A stretch of 64,000 nucleotides of DNA, taken from JAXMAO01 sp046350375. GTDB lineage: Bacteria > Planctomycetota > Phycisphaerae > UBA1845 > UTPLA1. Position numbers and translations under genes: made by a program. Below, piece by piece: positions 49,347 to 58,172 of the stretch. The stretch covers positions 1-64,000 of the forward strand of contig JAXMAO010000002.1 of NCBI GenBank assembly GCA_046350375.1, in the 5' to 3' direction. Each line of letters begins with the position of its first letter. The stretch's first letter is position 1. Below the pieces are notes generated by a model. It was not told the DNA's origin. It did no database searches and saw only the letters and a program-made list of their open reading frames with translations.

Positions 49347-50230
49347 GCGAGCGGCTGAGCTGCGGGCTGTGCGGCGGCGGCGCGGACCCGGCCGACGCGG
49401 CGGCGTTTGCGACGTTTCGCTGCAACGTGCGGGCGTTCAGGCACGAGCGGTTTCGCGTGTGGCGCTGTCCGCAGTGCCGCTGCCTGCACTGCCGCGACGT
49501 GGTGGACCTGGCGAAGTACTACGCCCCGTATCCGTTCAAGAAGGCGCAGCTGAACTGGGCGGTGCGGGCAGTCTATCGCAACCTGCTGTCGCGGCTGCGC
49601 CAGGCGCGGCTCGACAAGCGCCGGCCGATTCTCGACTACGGCTGCGGCAACGGGAACTTCGTCCGCTTCCTGCGCGAGCGCGGCTTCGCCGCCGTCAGCG
49701 GCTATGACCCGTATGGCGCGCCGGACGGGTTCGGCGACCCGGCCGCGCTGGAGCAGGGCCCGTTCGACTGCATCGTGCTGCAGGACGTGATCGAGCACGT
49801 CGAAGAGCCGGCGACGCTGGTTCGCGAACTCGACCGCCACCTGGCGCCGGGCGGGCACATCCTGATTGGCACTCCCAACGCCGAGCGGATTGACTTGGCG
49901 CGACCGGACGACTTCATGAACGAAGTGCACGTGCCCTATCACCTGCACATTCTCACGCCGGCGAAACTCGAAGAGCTGGGCGGGCTGGTGGGCTGGCGGC
50001 CGGTGGCGTTCTTCGACCGCGCGTACCACGACTACCCGCTCCACGGGCTGAACACCCGCGCCGGGCGGGCCTACCAGCGGCTCTTCGATGACACGGTCGA
50101 CGTGCTGTTCGATCCGCCGCGGATCGGCCGGGCGCTGACTTCGCCGCGCTACCTCTTCGAGGCGTTTTTCGGCTACTGGCTCAGCCGCAAGGCGGACATG
50201 TCGATCCTGTTCCACAAGCCGCGCGGCTGA
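49343..50230 (+). CDS. Class I SAM-dependent methyltransferase with N-terminal zinc-ribbon-like motif
   Basis: A 295-residue protein. The N-terminus has paired cysteines (CGLCGGG and CPQCRCLHC), as in sugar C-methyltransferase-type enzymes. The Rossmann domain then shows motif I ILDYGCGNGNFVRFL, GYDPYG, IVLQDVIEHVEEP and GGHILIGTPNAERID. It presumably methylates a glycan or glycolipid made with the preceding glycosyltransferase, which it overlaps. Its stop lies 6 bp from the convergent recO stop. Confidence 0.88.
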   Translation: MSERLSCGLCGGGADPADAAAFATFRCNVRAFRHERFRVWRCPQCRCLHCRDVVDLAKYYAPYPFKKAQLNWAVRAVYRNLLSRLRQARLDKRRPILDYGCGNGNFVRFLRERGFAAVSGYDPYGAPDGFGDPAALEQGPFDCIVLQDVIEHVEEPATLVRELDRHLAPGGHILIGTPNAERIDLARPDDFMNEVHVPYHLHILTPAKLEELGGLVGWRPVAFFDRAYHDYPLHGLNTRAGRAYQRLFDDTVDVLFDPPRIGRALTSPRYLFEAFFGYWLSRKADMSILFHKPRG

Positions 50231-50236
50231 GACGGG

Positions 50237-50977
50237 CTACTTGCGCGGCGGCGTCGGGCGGCGCGGCGTTGCGATGGTGACGCGCGACGGGCGGCCGAGC
50301 GTTTCGGTCAGGGCGTAATCCAGCAATTGCCAGGCCTCGTCGAGCGCCGCGGGGTCGGGCGCGGCGGCTGCCCGGCGCAGCAGATCGAGCGCCGCGCGCG
50401 ACACGCGGCGTTTTTCGATGTGGGCCGGCTCGCAGTCGCGGCAGAGCAGCCCGCCTTGCCGGGCGCTGAAGTAGGCCGCGCCCGGTTCGGCCGCCGCGCC
50501 GCAGCCGACGCAGCGATCGAGGGCCGGCTGGAGCCCGATCTCGCGCAGCAGCGTCCAGGCGTAGGCGGTCAGCGGCGCGAGCGGAGCGTTCGCGTCGAGC
50601 GTGGAGAGCAGCTCGACCAGCGCGTCGAACAGTCCCGGGTGGGGGTCGGATTCTTCCAGTGCCTGGGCGGTGCGATCGGCGGCATACTGCGCCGCGTACC
50701 AGGCCTCCAGGCTGGCGCGAATGGCCGGGAAGCTGTCGCGCTGGGTCCACTCGGTGAGCGTTCCGAGCCCGGCCTCGCCGGCGCGCGAAAGATAGATCAC
50801 GTCGCCGAGTTCGAGCAGGTCGATGCCGGTGGCGAAGCGCTTTTTCGTGCCGCGCTTGGCCCCCTTGGCGATCAGCCGCTGGAGCCCGGTCGCGCGGCCG
50901 AAGGCGGCGAGCACCTGGGAGGTCTCGCTGTAGTCGAGCCGCCGCAGGACGACGGCCAGGTCTCGAACGCTGCCCAC
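50237..50977 (-). CDS. recO: DNA repair protein RecO
   Basis: Helps load RecA onto SSB-coated DNA in the RecFOR pathway. The 246 residues start with an OB-fold (RDLAVVLRRLDYSETSQVLAAFGR, LIAKGAKRGTKKRF, DLLELGDVIYLSR) and continue into the helical RecO C-domain with a zinc-finger-like set, CVGCGAAAEPGAAYF and GGLLCRDC. The GTG at 50977 was chosen because GAGG lies 8 bases upstream. It is the last gene of the pgpH-ybeY-CBS-recO operon. Confidence 0.9.
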   Translation of the reverse strand: MGSVRDLAVVLRRLDYSETSQVLAAFGRATGLQRLIAKGAKRGTKKRFATGIDLLELGDVIYLSRAGEAGLGTLTEWTQRDSFPAIRASLEAWYAAQYAADRTAQALEESDPHPGLFDALVELLSTLDANAPLAPLTAYAWTLLREIGLQPALDRCVGCGAAAEPGAAYFSARQGGLLCRDCEPAHIEKRRVSRAALDLLRRAAAAPDPAALDEAWQLLDYALTETLGRPSRVTIATPRRPTPPRK

Positions 50978-50987
50978 GCGGCGTGCC

Positions 50988-52238
50988 TCAGGCCGATGCG
51001 GCGCCGGTCTGCACGCGCAGCCGGCTGATCCGGCGATCGTCGGCCTCGACCACGCGGATGTGAACATTGTCGCAGTGCAGCGTCTCGCCGGCGAGCGGGA
51101 TTCGACCGAGGCGGCTGAGCACCAGCCCGGCGACGGTGTCGTAGGCGTCGGCCTCGGGCAGGCTGAGGTTGAGGGCGGCGTTGAGCTCGTCGACGCGGAC
51201 GCGGGCGTCGACATCGGCGGTGCGGTCGTCGATGCGGCGGATGGATTGCGGCGTCGGGCCTTCGTGCTCGTCGGCGATGTCGCCGACCAGCTCTTCGAGG
51301 ATATCTTCGAACGTGACGAGGCCGGCGGTGCCGCCATATTCGTCGAGCACGATGGCGACGTGCACGCGGCTGGTCTGGAATTCGCGCAGCAGCTCGGCCA
51401 GCCCCTTGGTCTCGGGGATGAAGGGCACGGGGCGCATCAGGGAGCGGATCGAGAACGCGGTTGCATCGTTCACCGAGAGCAGGTCTTTCGCATAGAGCAT
51501 GCCGAGGACGTTGTCGATCGTCCCTTCGAAGACGGGCGTGCGCGAGTGTCCGCCGGCGACGAACGACTGCCGCGCTTCGTCGAAGGTGGCGCCGACGTCG
51601 ACGGCGATGATCTCGGTGCGCGGCGTCATGATCTGTCCGACGGTGCGCTCGGACAGGTCGATGACCGAGCGGATGACGCGCGTCTGCGTGGCGCCGACCG
51701 CGCCGGACTGCTGGGCCTCGGAAACGATGTCGAGGATTTCGCGGCCCAGCTCCTCCTCGGCGCGCTCGCCGCCGGCCGGCGCGCCGCACAGCCGGCGGAT
51801 GATTTCGTCGCACCAGTCGGCCACGAGCAGCACCGGCAGCCCCAGCCGGCGGAGCAGGTCGAGCGGCGGCAGCAGCAGCGCCAGCAGCGCCTCGCCACGG
51901 TAGCGCGCCACGGCGCGCGGCAACGCCAGCCCCAGCAGCAGCGAGCCCAGCAGGCCGGCGAGCGGCAACATGCCGCGACCGGCGTGCGGCGCGACGCGCT
52001 GCAACCAGGCGGCCAGCGCCGTCCAGGCGCAGAGCAGCGCGACCAGCGCCGCCGCGCCGGCGACCAGGGCGTAATCGCGCTGATGGCGATCGAAGACGGC
52101 GAGCCACTCGGGCCGGGCTCGGCGGCGCAGGCGGGCTTCGAGCCGGGTGCGCGAGGCGTCGGCCAGCGCCGCGGCGAGCGTCGCGAAGACGACCAGCGCC
52201 GCGCCGGACGCGAGCAGCAGTCCGAGCGCGCCGCTCAT
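50988..52238 (-). CDS. CNNM/HlyC-CorC-type transporter with CBS pair (YbeX/YtfL-like)
   Basis: A 416-residue protein. The N-terminal half has three or four membrane spans (DUF21-like). A basic/acidic linker with EILDIVSEAQQSGAV follows, then two CBS domains around VGQIMTPRTEIIAVD and VHVAIVLDEYGGTAGLVTFEDILEELVGDI, and a C-terminal CorC domain (ADAYDTVAGLVLSRLGRIP). The family is linked to Mg/Co efflux, and YbeX-type members sit next to ybeY, as here. The ATG overlaps the ybeY stop. Confidence 0.9.
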   Translation of the reverse strand: MSGALGLLLASGAALVVFATLAAALADASRTRLEARLRRRARPEWLAVFDRHQRDYALVAGAAALVALLCAWTALAAWLQRVAPHAGRGMLPLAGLLGSLLLGLALPRAVARYRGEALLALLLPPLDLLRRLGLPVLLVADWCDEIIRRLCGAPAGGERAEEELGREILDIVSEAQQSGAVGATQTRVIRSVIDLSERTVGQIMTPRTEIIAVDVGATFDEARQSFVAGGHSRTPVFEGTIDNVLGMLYAKDLLSVNDATAFSIRSLMRPVPFIPETKGLAELLREFQTSRVHVAIVLDEYGGTAGLVTFEDILEELVGDIADEHEGPTPQSIRRIDDRTADVDARVRVDELNAALNLSLPEADAYDTVAGLVLSRLGRIPLAGETLHCDNVHIRVVEADDRRISRLRVQTGAASA

Positions 52239-52747
52239 GGGGCGCCGGCCCGCGGCGCGGCGGCCGCAAAAACGGATCCGAAGCCGAGCTCGGAGAGCAG
52301 CGCGTCCTCGCGGCGATGCATGCGGCGGAAGTCGGCCGGCCGGGCGTCGTCGTAGCCCAGCAGGTGGAGGCAGCCGTGCACGACGTAGAGCGCCAGCTCG
52401 GCAGCGAGCGGCGTGCCGCGCCGGCGGGCGACGCGCCGCGCGACGTCGGCACAGACGACCACGACGCCGCAGACGCGCGGGTCGGTCGGTGCATCGCGCA
52501 GGTCGAACGAGAGGGTGTCGGTCGGGCCGGCGCGATCCTTCCAGCGGCGGTGAAGCCGGGCCATCGCCGCATCGCGCACGACGACGATTTCCAGTTCGCC
52601 GGCGGTGCGGCGCTCGGACGCCAGGACGTGCCGCGCCGCGCGGCGCAGCGTGGCCGCAAGCGCGCCGCGACATCCGGCGACGACCACTCGCGGCCGGCGA
52701 GCGTGGCTCCGCCGACCGATCGGCCTGGGGCGCGAAGCGACGGTCAT
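52235..52747 (-). CDS. ybeY: Endoribonuclease YbeY (16S rRNA maturation)
   Basis: A 170-residue metalloprotein acting in 16S rRNA 3' processing and ribosome quality control. The core GPTDTLSFDL and the zinc motif HGCLHLLGYDD are clear. The normal third zinc ligand (HGxxHLxGYDH) is not where expected: Asp replaces His after GYD, and the next His comes ten residues later in FRRMH. Activity may be altered or the later His may substitute. It overlaps pgpH upstream and the CBS gene downstream by ATGA, so it is in a translationally coupled operon. Confidence 0.88.
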   Translation of the reverse strand: MTVASRPRPIGRRSHARRPRVVVAGCRGALAATLRRAARHVLASERRTAGELEIVVVRDAAMARLHRRWKDRAGPTDTLSFDLRDAPTDPRVCGVVVVCADVARRVARRRGTPLAAELALYVVHGCLHLLGYDDARPADFRRMHRREDALLSELGFGSVFAAAAPRAGAP

Positions 52748-55066
52748 GCGGTGCGCGTCTGGCCGACGAGGTCGGGCTCGGGCTCGGTGGCGGGGTAGGC
52801 GATGCGGCCGTGGTAGATGGAGCAGAGGCTGCGGACGAGGCTTTGCTCGATGCGGGCGAGTTCCTTGAGGGTAATGTCGCAGTCGTCGAGCTGGCCGTCC
52901 ATGAGGCGGGCCATGCAGATTTCGTGGACGACGGCCTCGATGCGGCTGGGGGTGGGCTCGCTGAGGGAGCGAACGGCGCCCTCGACGGAATCGGCGAGCA
53001 TGAGGATGGCCGATTCGCGGGTGCGCGGCTTGGGACCGGGGTAGCGGAATTCGGCGTCGTCGATGGGGCGGTCGCCGTTGCGCTGGCGTTCGGCCTGGCG
53101 CGCGGCGAGGTGATGGAAGTATTTGACGAGGGTGGTGCCGTGGTGTTCGGCGATGAACTGGTGCAGGACGCGCGGCAGGCCGTGCTCGACGGCCAGCGCC
53201 AGGCCGTCCTTCACATGGCCGACGATGACCAGGAGGCTCATGTGCGGGGCGAGGCGGTTGTGGACGTTCTGCCGGGCGGACTGGTTTTCGACGAAGTATT
53301 CGGGTTTGCACATCTTTCCGATGTCGTGGTAGTAGGCCCCGACGCGGACGAGCAGGCTGTTGGCGGCGATCTCCTCGGCGGCCGACTCGGCCAGGCTGCC
53401 GAGCAGATGGCTGTGCTGCCAGGTGCCGGGCGCCTTCTGGATGAGCTGGCGCAGCAGCGGCGAGCTGGTGTCGGCCCACTCGAGCAGCGTCATCGAGGTG
53501 GCGACGCCGAAGAAGCGCTCGATGACCGGCAGCAGGACCATGACGGCGCAGCAGGCCAGCAGCGTGGCCGCGGCGCCGATTCCGGCCTGGGTGGCGACGA
53601 AGCCGAGCGCCTGCTCCTGGGTGAGTCCGACGGCGAAGGCCATCGCGCCGGCGACCAGGGCCGAGATCAGCCCGACCTGGATGAGCCGCATGCGCGAGCG
53701 GAGATCGCCAAGCGGGAAGACCAGGACGCCGACGGCGATCATGAGCAGGAAGAGCCTGGAAACGAGCCGTTGGCGCCGCCAGGGGGTGGCAGGGCGCCGT
53801 GCCGCAGGCAGCGTCGAAGGCGAAGCGATGCGAGAAGACGATGGTGAGGATGCAGGCGGCGGTGGCGGTGGTGGCGACGGCCCAGAGAGCCTGGACAGCT
53901 GCTGGACGACCGTCAGCCGCTGTAGCAGGAGCATCGAGAGAATGGAGCAGCGAGAACGACAGGCATGCGTCGGGTGGCGGGCAACGCTGGCCTGATAGCG
54001 GCGGGTGTAGAGCGCGCCCGGCGTAGTCGACTACGACCAGCAGCGCCTCGCCGATTCGCCGGTAGAGCCACGGCTGGTAGAGCGCGAGGTTGGTCTGCCG
54101 CGCGGTCATGTAGCTTTCGTGCTCGGCCGCGAGCAGGTTGAGCACCTCGGCGGAAAGGCGCGTGCCGGCGGGCGCCAGGACATCGCCGCGGCTGTAACGA
54201 TCGGAGACGGTCGAGAGCCGGCCGGCGGCCTCGAGCGCCGCCGAGGTGGCGGCGGCATCGAAGACGAATACCGGCTGGTATTTCTCGGCGGCCGGATCGA
54301 CGCGGATCGCCCGCGTGATGACCTGGGCGACCGTTTTCTGCAGGTGCGCCGGGAAGATCTCGGCCAGTTCACGCGCCAGGCGGGTGACGTGCTGCTCGTT
54401 GCTGGCGTAGCTGAGGCGCGGCTTGGGGACCGATTCCGGTCCGTTGCCGCGATTGAGCACCACGTCTTCGGCCGATTCGCGGGCCGGGTCGCGCTCGGCG
54501 GCGGTCGGACGCTGAATGAGGTTTTCCCTGGCGAGCTTGGTGAGCAGCCGCTCGACCAGGTCGTCGAACGAGCTGGTGGTGGGTCGCGGCAGGTTGCTGG
54601 GCTTGTCGTCGCCGCTGATGCGCAGCAGGGTGTCGAAGGCGGCCCGGTCGATCGGCCAGCGGCTAGCGTTGGCGGCGGCGAACTTGTCGAAGTTCTCGGC
54701 GGCGCGGACGGCCGTCTGGGCCTGGCGCAGGTCGCCGGCGACGGCATTCAGCAGGGCGGTGTTGAGCCGGAACGAGCTGGGGGTGGCCCGCCGGGCGGCC
54801 TCGCGGGCCTGCTCGGTCTTGGTGGGGTTGGGCCGTTCGAAGGAGACTCGGGCGGTGATCGGGGTGTCGATGGTCTGGTTGAGGACGTAGGGCAGGCGAT
54901 CTTCGCCGGACAAGACGATGCTGACGGCGGCGGCGAGGAACCCGAGCATGACGACGATCGGGCCTGTCGCGCCGGAGACGCGGAGGTAGTCGAGCGGTCC
55001 GCGGGAGACGGGCGACTTGAGGCGCGCGCTGGCCCGTCTGCTGCGAAACCTGTTTGCGAAGGACAT
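52744..55066 (-). CDS. PgpH-type 7TM-HD membrane phosphodiesterase (several apparent frameshifts)
   Basis: The N-terminus has one span, then a large extracytoplasmic domain (about residues 60-330: LPYVLNQTIDTPITARVSF, LARELAEIFPAHLQKTVAQV), the 7TM region, and a cytoplasmic HD domain with HSHLLGSLAESAAEEI, AYYHDIGKMCKPEYF and IAEHHGTTLVKYF. Such proteins hydrolyse cyclic di-AMP or act as its receptors. Between about 53,760 and 54,020 the frame changes at least twice: TM-like ACILTIVFSHRFAF is in the first frame, YTRRYQASVARH in another, and FLLMIAVGVLVFPLGDLRSR in the last. Single-base indels would yield about 770 residues. Both ends are intact. Confidence 0.82.
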
Positions 55067-55284
55067 TGGGGAACTACTTTCAGCGGTCGCTCACCGCAGG
55101 ACTCCGACAGGATGCCCAGATTATACGGCAATGGGCGCCCGGCTGTCAGAGATATCGAGCGTGCGGCGGGACGAGTCAAGGCTGGTGGCGGGCGGGTGGG
55201 TTGCGAAGGAGCGTGGCATGAGAGGGGGAAGCGCACGCGGGCTATCGGTGTAATCTATTGTTAATGATTGAGTTAATGTGCTGG

Positions 55285-55767
55285 CTAGCCGGCGGAGGCC
55301 CAGGCGCGGGGCAAATCGCCTCGCGGGACGGGCCAGGCGCCGCCGTAGTAGGATTGCAGCCGGGCGTATGTTTTCGGACGGTGCTTTTGTACCCATGCGG
55401 CGAACTCATCCGGTCGAGTGAAAAGGGTCTTCTGGCCGGAGCCGGGGGCGTAGGTGGTGCAGTCGGCCACGGCGTAGTCGCGACAGAGCACGGGACGGCG
55501 GTCGTAGATGCCGCAGCGCTGATCGCGGAGTTGCAGGCAGGGCGTATTGAATTGGATGAACCAGTCGTCATCTTCGTCGATGAATATCCAGACGTTGCGA
55601 TGCAGCAGGAACCAGAAGAGCTCGTCGTAGTCCTTCCGGGCGCGGGGTCGCGCGAGCGGCACGGCGACGTATTCGCAGCAGTCGGAGCATCCGCGGCAGG
55701 GGTTCGGATCGCGCGGGTCGAGGGTGCGCTTGACGAGCACGGGCAGGTTGATCGGGAAGATCGACAT
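55285..55767 (-). CDS. YkgJ-family Cys-cluster (CxxCxxCC) protein
   Basis: A 160-residue cytoplasmic protein. The metal-chelating signature is NPCRGCSDCCEYVAVPL (about residues 23-39), followed by further cysteines in TPCLQLRDQRCGIYDRRPVLCRDYAVADC, the usual pattern of the zinc/iron-chelating YkgJ family. The function of the family is poorly known. It is divergent from the SAM hydroxide adenosyltransferase gene, about 110 bp apart. Confidence 0.87.
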   Translation of the reverse strand: MSIFPINLPVLVKRTLDPRDPNPCRGCSDCCEYVAVPLARPRARKDYDELFWFLLHRNVWIFIDEDDDWFIQFNTPCLQLRDQRCGIYDRRPVLCRDYAVADCTTYAPGSGQKTLFTRPDEFAAWVQKHRPKTYARLQSYYGGAWPVPRGDLPRAWASAG

Positions 55768-55875
55768 CGGTTCGAGCCGCAGACTGTACCGCCGGGCGGC
55801 GCCGGGCCGCAATGGCGCGGCGGCGCGGCGCGGTAGTTTCTGCGGGGCCGCCGGCGCGGCGGCGTGGAAGCGCGG

Positions 55876-56661
55876 ATGGCCATCGTCACGCTGACCAGCG
55901 ATTTCGGCATCAGCGACCACTACGTGGCGTGCATGAAGGGCACGATTCTGCAGGTCGCGCCGAACGCACAGCTGGTCGACGTCACGCACCAGATTCAGCG
56001 GCACGACGTGGTGCACGCCGCGTTCGTGCTGCGGCAGGCATTCGAGCACTTCCCGCGCGGGACGATTCACGTGGTGGTGGTCGACCCGGGCGTGGGCACG
56101 ACGCGCCGGCTGCTGGCGCTGCAGTATGGCGTGAGCGTCGTGCTGGCGCCGGACAACGGGATCGTCAGCCTGGTGCACCGCGACTTCGCGCTCAACGACA
56201 TCCGCCGGATCGAAAACCGCGAGCTGCTGCGGCGCGAGATCAGCCACACGTTTCACGGGCGCGACATCCTGGCGCCGATCGCCGGCTACCTGTGCGCCGG
56301 CGGGATGCTGGTGAACGTCGGGCCGCCGGTGAGCGAGCTGGAGATTCTCAACCTGCCGCGGCCGATCGTCCTGCCGGACGGTGGGCTGGAAGGCCAGGTG
56401 CTGTACACCGACACGTTCGGGAACCTGATTACGAACATCGCGCGGGCCGAGCTGGCGACCTGCCTGTCGCGGCGGCCGGGGGCCGAGGTGTATGTCGGTC
56501 CGCTGCGGATCGGCCCGGCGCGGCGGACGTATGCCGACGCGGCGGTGGGCGAGATCATCGCGCTGACCAGCAGCGCGGGCACGCTGGAGGTGGCGATCAA
56601 CCAGGGCAGCGCGGCGGCGCGGCTGCGGGCTGGGCCGGGGACGAGCGTGATCGTGCGCTAG
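55876..56661 (+). CDS. SAM hydroxide adenosyltransferase (DUF62 family)
   Basis: Hydrolyses S-adenosylmethionine to adenosine and methionine. The 261 residues match the family: VTLTSDFGISDHYVACMKG at the start, VVDPGVGTTRR with the catalytic Asp and Arg, LAPDNGIVSLV, and FHGRDILAPIAGYL with the catalytic His. The C-terminal beta-barrel begins near DTFGNLITNI. I chose the ATG at 55876, preceded by GGAAG; a GTG at 55864 adds four residues. Halogenating relatives differ in the active-site loop, and nothing here suggests halogenase activity. Confidence 0.92.
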   Translation: MAIVTLTSDFGISDHYVACMKGTILQVAPNAQLVDVTHQIQRHDVVHAAFVLRQAFEHFPRGTIHVVVVDPGVGTTRRLLALQYGVSVVLAPDNGIVSLVHRDFALNDIRRIENRELLRREISHTFHGRDILAPIAGYLCAGGMLVNVGPPVSELEILNLPRPIVLPDGGLEGQVLYTDTFGNLITNIARAELATCLSRRPGAEVYVGPLRIGPARRTYADAAVGEIIALTSSAGTLEVAINQGSAAARLRAGPGTSVIVR

Positions 56662-56740
56662 CGCGGACCACAGCGCGGCGCGCCAGTGGCTTGTCACGCT
56701 CGAATACTCGGGGCGGGGTTCGACAGGGCGCTGCCGCGTC

Positions 56741-56922
56741 GCTGCCGAAGGGCAAAGCTGGAGCTTTGCCGTACCGGACTGAAGGCGCTTTGCGGTACCG
56801 GATGGAATGAGCTTTGCCGTACCGGTTGTAATGAGCTTTGCCGTGCCGGACGGAATGAGCTTTGCCGTACCCGACTCAAGGAGCTTTGCCGTACCCGAAA
56901 CAACGAATCGGACGCGACACTA
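56741..56922 (-). repeat. Dispersed element after prfB stop with six tandem 24-bp units
   Basis: Six direct 24-bp units run from 56761 to 56904, each based on GAGCTTTGCCGTACC plus nine variable bases. They are preceded by GGCAAAGCTGGAGCTTTGCC (56751-56770), a 9-bp palindrome. On the minus strand the element begins at the prfB stop, TAGTGTCGCGTCCGATTCGT, and matches the element after phaC (6338-6397). No gene is seen in this gap between convergent genes. Confidence 0.85.
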
Positions 56923-58039
56923 GGCGCCCTTCTTCGTGCGGCTGACGGCGCGGCGGCGCAGCTCGGCGTCGATGAACTGCTGGATGTCGCCGTCGAGGAC
57001 GCGCTGCGGGTTGCCGACTTCGACACCGTTGCGCAGGTCTTTCACGCGCGGATCGTCGAGCACGTAGTTGCGAATCTGGTTGCCCCAGGCGATCTCGCCC
57101 TTGCTGCCGTAGATCTTTGCGAGCTCGGCGTCGCGCTTGGCCTGCTCCATCTGCTCGAGCTTGGATTGCAGAACCGAGAGCGCCACGCGCTTGTTCTGCT
57201 GCTGGCTGCGCTCGTTGACGCACTCGACCACCAGGCCGGTCGGCAGGTGCTTGACGCGCACGGCCGTCGAAAGCTTGTTGACGTTCTGGCCGCCGGCGCC
57301 GCTGCTGCGGCGGAAGAAGACGATCTCGACGTCGGCGTCGGCGATTTCGATCTTCTTGTCCTCGAACACGGGCAGGACGTCGACCGCGGCGAAGCTGGTC
57401 TGGCGCTTGCCCTGGGCGTTGAACGGGCTGATCCGCACCAGGCGGTGGACGCCCATCTCGCACGCCAGGTAGCCGTAGGCATATGGCCCGGAGACTTGCA
57501 GGTTGACCGACTGGATGCCGGCTTCTTCGCCGTTCTTGCGGTCGAGCTCTTCGACGGCCCAGCCGCGCTTCTCGAAGTAGCGCAGGTACATGCGGAAAAG
57601 CATCTCGGCCCAGTCGCAGGCCTCGGTTCCGCCGGCGCCGGCCTGGATGGCGAAGTAGCAGTCGCGGGCGTCGTCCGGCCCCGAGAGCAGGGCCATGAGC
57701 GAGACCTGCTCGATCTGATCGGCCAGCGCGGCGCGCTCGGCCTCGGCCTCGGCGAGCGTGGCCGGGTCGTTGGCCTCGCGGGCCAGTTCGTAGAGCACGT
57801 GCAGGTCTTCGATTCTCCGGCGGGTCTGCTCGACCGGGTCGATGAGCCCCTTGAGCGCCTTCAATTCCTTGACGACGCGCTGGGCCGACTCCTGGTCGTT
57901 CCAGAAGTCGGGCGCGGACATGCGGGATTCGAGGGCTGCGAGCCGGGCCTGCTTGGTGGGCAGGTCAAAGGGTGTCCCGGATCGTGTGAATCCGGGCCGC
58001 GAGTTCGGTGGCGGACGGTCCTTCGGCGGCGGTCGGCAT
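56920..58039 (-). CDS. prfB: Peptide chain release factor 2, with programmed +1 frameshift
   Basis: Terminates translation at UGA and UAA. The first 24 codons (ATG at 58039, MPTAAEGPSATELAARIHTI...) end in CTT followed by an in-frame TGA (57965-57967). A +1 shift at CTTTGAC continues with DLPTKQARLAALESR and then the main frame from 57921. The full product has about 372 residues. The RF2 tripeptide SPF is in VRISPFNAQGK and the catalytic GGQ in SSGAGGQNVNK. The in-frame UGA is read only when RF2 is scarce, the classic autoregulation. The gene is followed by the 24-bp repeat element. Confidence 0.97.
57964..57970 (-). promoter_or_regulatory. RF2 programmed +1 frameshift site CTTTGAC
   Basis: The slippery CTT codon is codon 24 and the UGA codon 25, matching the known RF2 recoding site. 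The upstream bases CGGGACACC offer only a weak internal SD-like GGGA, less than the AGGGGG found in E. coli. Confidence 0.93.
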
Positions 58040-58172
58040 GGTGGCGTTCTCGCAAGCGGGCGATCGGCTACGTCACGGGCACTGGATCGGGTAGCATCGG
58101 CGCGCGTCGGAAGCGGCGTGGCCGGCCGATGCGCGGCGCTCGGAATCGCGCCGGTCCGGCGGAGTCTAGTTC

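Noticed and set aside
56761..56904. 24-bp tandem units considered as a CRISPR array
   Set aside because: The units are contiguous with no unique spacers, and no cas genes are nearby.
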